Source: CAYLYM01 sp964387645
GTDB lineage: Bacteria; Calditrichota; Calditrichia; RBG-13-44-9
Direction: 5' to 3'
Assembly: GCA_964387645.1 (NCBI GenBank)
Contig: CAYLYM010000080.1
Coordinates: 1 to 17,851 of the forward strand
Length of the DNA: 17,851 nucleotides
Shown: one piece after another, positions 16,001-17,851 of the stretch
How positions within the stretch are numbered: the first letter of the stretch is position 1
Layout: each line of letters opens with the position of its first letter
Notes under the pieces: generated by a model
Seen by the model: only the letters and a program-made list of their open reading frames with translations
Told to the model about the DNA's origin: nothing
Database searches by the model: none
Position numbers and translations under genes: made by a program

Positions 16001-17482
16001 TTAAATTTCCCGTTCATAAATTTCCTTTAACGGAAATAATTCAGATTTTGTCCGGTAATTCAACATAATCTTTTTGATCTTTTGAACAATATCCGGATAT
16101 TGACTGGCAACATTATGTTCTTCTTTAATATCCTCTTTAAGGTTATAAAGTTGAATTTGTGTATCGCTATTTTCCTTTTTCAATCCTGTTCGGATTGCTT
16201 TCCAGTTTCCTAATCGAACAGCTTGCTGTCCTCCATAAGAAGGAAATTCCCAATAAAGAAATTCATGCTTTTTTTGTTTATCATACTGTCCTAATAATGT
16301 TGGCAGAAAACTAATACCATTAATACCTTTTGGAGGATCAATCCCTATAATCTCGCAAAAAGTAGGAAGTACGTCCCAGAAAGCCGAAATATGATCAGTT
16401 GTAGTTCCTGGTTTAATTTTCCCTTTCCATCGAGCAATCATGGGAATTCGAATTCCACCTTCGTACAAAGACCCTTTCCGTCCTCGAAAAGGCCCCGCAC
16501 TTTGGAAGAAATCTGAATCAGCACCACCCAATCTATCATAAACAGGGCCATTATCACTGCTAAAAATAATCAATGTATTCTCATCCAGTCCAAGTTCTGA
16601 GATCAAATTTACAATTTCTCCAATACCTTTATCCATGTGCGTAATCATTGCGGCATAAGCTGCATGAGGATATAGATGTTTCAGATAACCACGGTGTTTA
16701 TAAGGTGTTTCAGGGATTTTTCCCTTGTATATATCAAGGGATTCTTCTGGTACCTGTAATGAGAGATGCGGAATAATAAAGGGTAAATATAGAAAGAAGG
16801 GATGATTCTTGTTTTGGCGAATAAACGATTTAGCTTCTTCTACAAATAAATCCTGAGCATAATGTTTTCCGGAAAGGGAGTGACCATCATTCCCTTCGAT
16901 GGGAATTTTCTCCCCATTTCGCCATAAGAAAGCTGGATAGTGATTGTGGGCATGAACCTGGCATATGTAACCATAGAAATAATCAAATCCTTGTTTATTA
17001 GGATCACCCGATGATCCTTCATAACCAAGGCCCCATTTACCAATAGCTGCTGTTTTATAACCAGCCTGTTTTAATAATTCTGCAATGGTCACCTCTTCTG
17101 TAGGAATTGGATTTTGACCAGCATAAATATCATGTGTTGGATCATGCTTTCGCCATTTTGGTCTCCCATTATCACGAATGTAAGAATGTCCAGTATCTTT
17201 GCCTGTCATTAACGTACAACGTGATGGAGCACATACTGGACTACCAGCATAATGTTGAGTAAATTTCATTCCTTCAGCAGCCAGACGATCGAGGTTTGGA
17301 GTTTTGATGTATTTTTGCCCATAACATCCTAGATCGCCATATCCCAGATCGTCTGCCAGAATATATATTATATTGGGTCTTTTAGTCCTACTTGATGCCC
17401 CTTTTATTAATCCATGGAATGAGAGTCCGGCAAACACCATTCCTGCTGTTTTTAAAAATGTACGCCTATCTTGTACTAACAT
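16001..17482 (-). CDS. Tat-exported S1-type sulfatase (CAPSR, GKWG type)
   Basis: The 493-residue product starts MLVQDRRTFLKTAG, a twin-arginine signal, with AAGGGG 8 nt before the ATG. Landmarks are D44-D45, the formylglycine motif CAPSR with C84, D310-N311 in SSDNGP and K336 in GRKGSLYEGG. K149 is present, but the usual GKWHLG reads GKWGLG, so the histidine two residues after the lysine is a glycine. The following FDYFYGYICQVHAHNHYP block is typical of the sulfatase subgroup in which I recall the same change, so the enzyme is probably active with a rearranged pocket. It starts 32 nt after the edge sulfatase stop and its stop codon is 38 nt before the next start, so co-transcription is likely. 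The substrate is unknown. Confidence 0.93.
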   Translation of the reverse strand: MLVQDRRTFLKTAGMVFAGLSFHGLIKGASSRTKRPNIIYILADDLGYGDLGCYGQKYIKTPNLDRLAAEGMKFTQHYAGSPVCAPSRCTLMTGKDTGHSYIRDNGRPKWRKHDPTHDIYAGQNPIPTEEVTIAELLKQAGYKTAAIGKWGLGYEGSSGDPNKQGFDYFYGYICQVHAHNHYPAFLWRNGEKIPIEGNDGHSLSGKHYAQDLFVEEAKSFIRQNKNHPFFLYLPFIIPHLSLQVPEESLDIYKGKIPETPYKHRGYLKHLYPHAAYAAMITHMDKGIGEIVNLISELGLDENTLIIFSSDNGPVYDRLGGADSDFFQSAGPFRGRKGSLYEGGIRIPMIARWKGKIKPGTTTDHISAFWDVLPTFCEIIGIDPPKGINGISFLPTLLGQYDKQKKHEFLYWEFPSYGGQQAVRLGNWKAIRTGLKKENSDTQIQLYNLKEDIKEEHNVASQYPDIVQKIKKIMLNYRTKSELFPLKEIYEREI

Positions 17483-17514
17483 TTAATGTCCCCTTATATT
17501 CTCACAATTTTACA

Positions 17515-17851
17515 TTAATATTTACCCGATTGATCTTTTAGCCATTTCTCATATGCGCTTTTTAGTTTTTGTGCGATGTCAGGGTATTGATTAGACAAAT
17601 CAACTGTTTCCCCTGGATCATTTTTTAAATTAAAGAGTCGGATTTTTTCTGTTTCAAATTTTGGTTTAATGTAGAGATGACTTGGTTCACCTTTAAAACG
17701 GCCGCGTCCCACATTGGTTAGTTTCCAGTCACCGCTGCGAAGGGCAAAGGTACTTTGCCAACGCCAGATTAAAATATCATCTTCGGCGCGAGCCGGTTTG
17801 TTCTGCTGAATGGCCGGTAATATATTTATGCCGTCCAAAGTGGGATCATCC
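17515..17851 (-). CDS. C-terminal part of a further sulfatase (cut by window edge)
   Basis: The frame is open to the right edge and ends at 17515. Its 112 visible residues are a typical S1 sulfatase C-terminus: LDGINILPAI, then the strand STFALRSGDWKLTN, then IRLFNLKNDPGETVDLSNQYP and a last amphipathic helix. The catalytic half lies outside the window. It is probably the first or an early gene of the sulfatase operon, with 32 nt to the next start. Confidence 0.88.
   Translation of the reverse strand, partial: DDPTLDGINILPAIQQNKPARAEDDILIWRWQSTFALRSGDWKLTNVGRGRFKGEPSHLYIKPKFETEKIRLFNLKNDPGETVDLSNQYPDIAQKLKSAYEKWLKDQSGKY

Overview
The window is A+T-rich bacterial DNA in which every convincing gene is read from the minus strand, so the text below follows transcription from high to low coordinates. 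Twin-arginine sulfatases, a YtcJ-type amidohydrolase lipoprotein candidate, a secreted M1 peptidase and REP-like palindromes suggest a free-living, polymer-degrading Gram-negative bacterium, perhaps of the FCB/Calditrichota/KSB1 kind. That placement is an inference; no rRNA or other marker gene is present. A 10-N assembly gap and two single-base frame breaks suggest a draft or metagenome assembly with some indel error.

Right part (9287-17851): a sulfatase locus. Five formylglycine-type (Cys-x-Pro-x-Arg) S1 sulfatases lie head to tail; the one at the right edge is cut by the window. The three rightmost are 32-38 nt apart and look like one operon. A fourth follows 451 nt later, behind its own possible promoter and a perfect AAACCGGTTT palindrome. 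After a 644-nt non-coding gap come a twin-arginine beta-propeller protein, broken by a frameshift, and the fifth sulfatase. All four complete sulfatases and the propeller carry Tat-type N-termini, so they should be exported folded, after conversion of the active-site cysteine in the cytoplasm. Together they fit stepwise desulfation of a sulfated polysaccharide or its oligosaccharides in the periplasm, with the propeller as a possible lyase-like or sugar-binding partner. No sulfatase-maturing enzyme, glycoside hydrolase, SusC/D pair or sugar transporter lies in the window.

Middle part (5155-9286): a cluster of REP-like palindromes touches the end of the last sulfatase gene. Then comes an Nramp-related transporter, interrupted by the assembly gap and a homopolymer frameshift, followed by an EamA-type exporter and an amidohydrolase that probably form a two-gene operon.

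Left part (1-5154): separate small genes: an exported protein of unknown function with a good sigma-70-like promoter, a four-helix membrane protein, a YvlD/PF04020 membrane protein, and a large M1-family metallopeptidase closed by a clear intrinsic terminator. These look like ordinary chromosomal genes. The intergenic stretches hold several imperfect repeats and hairpins.
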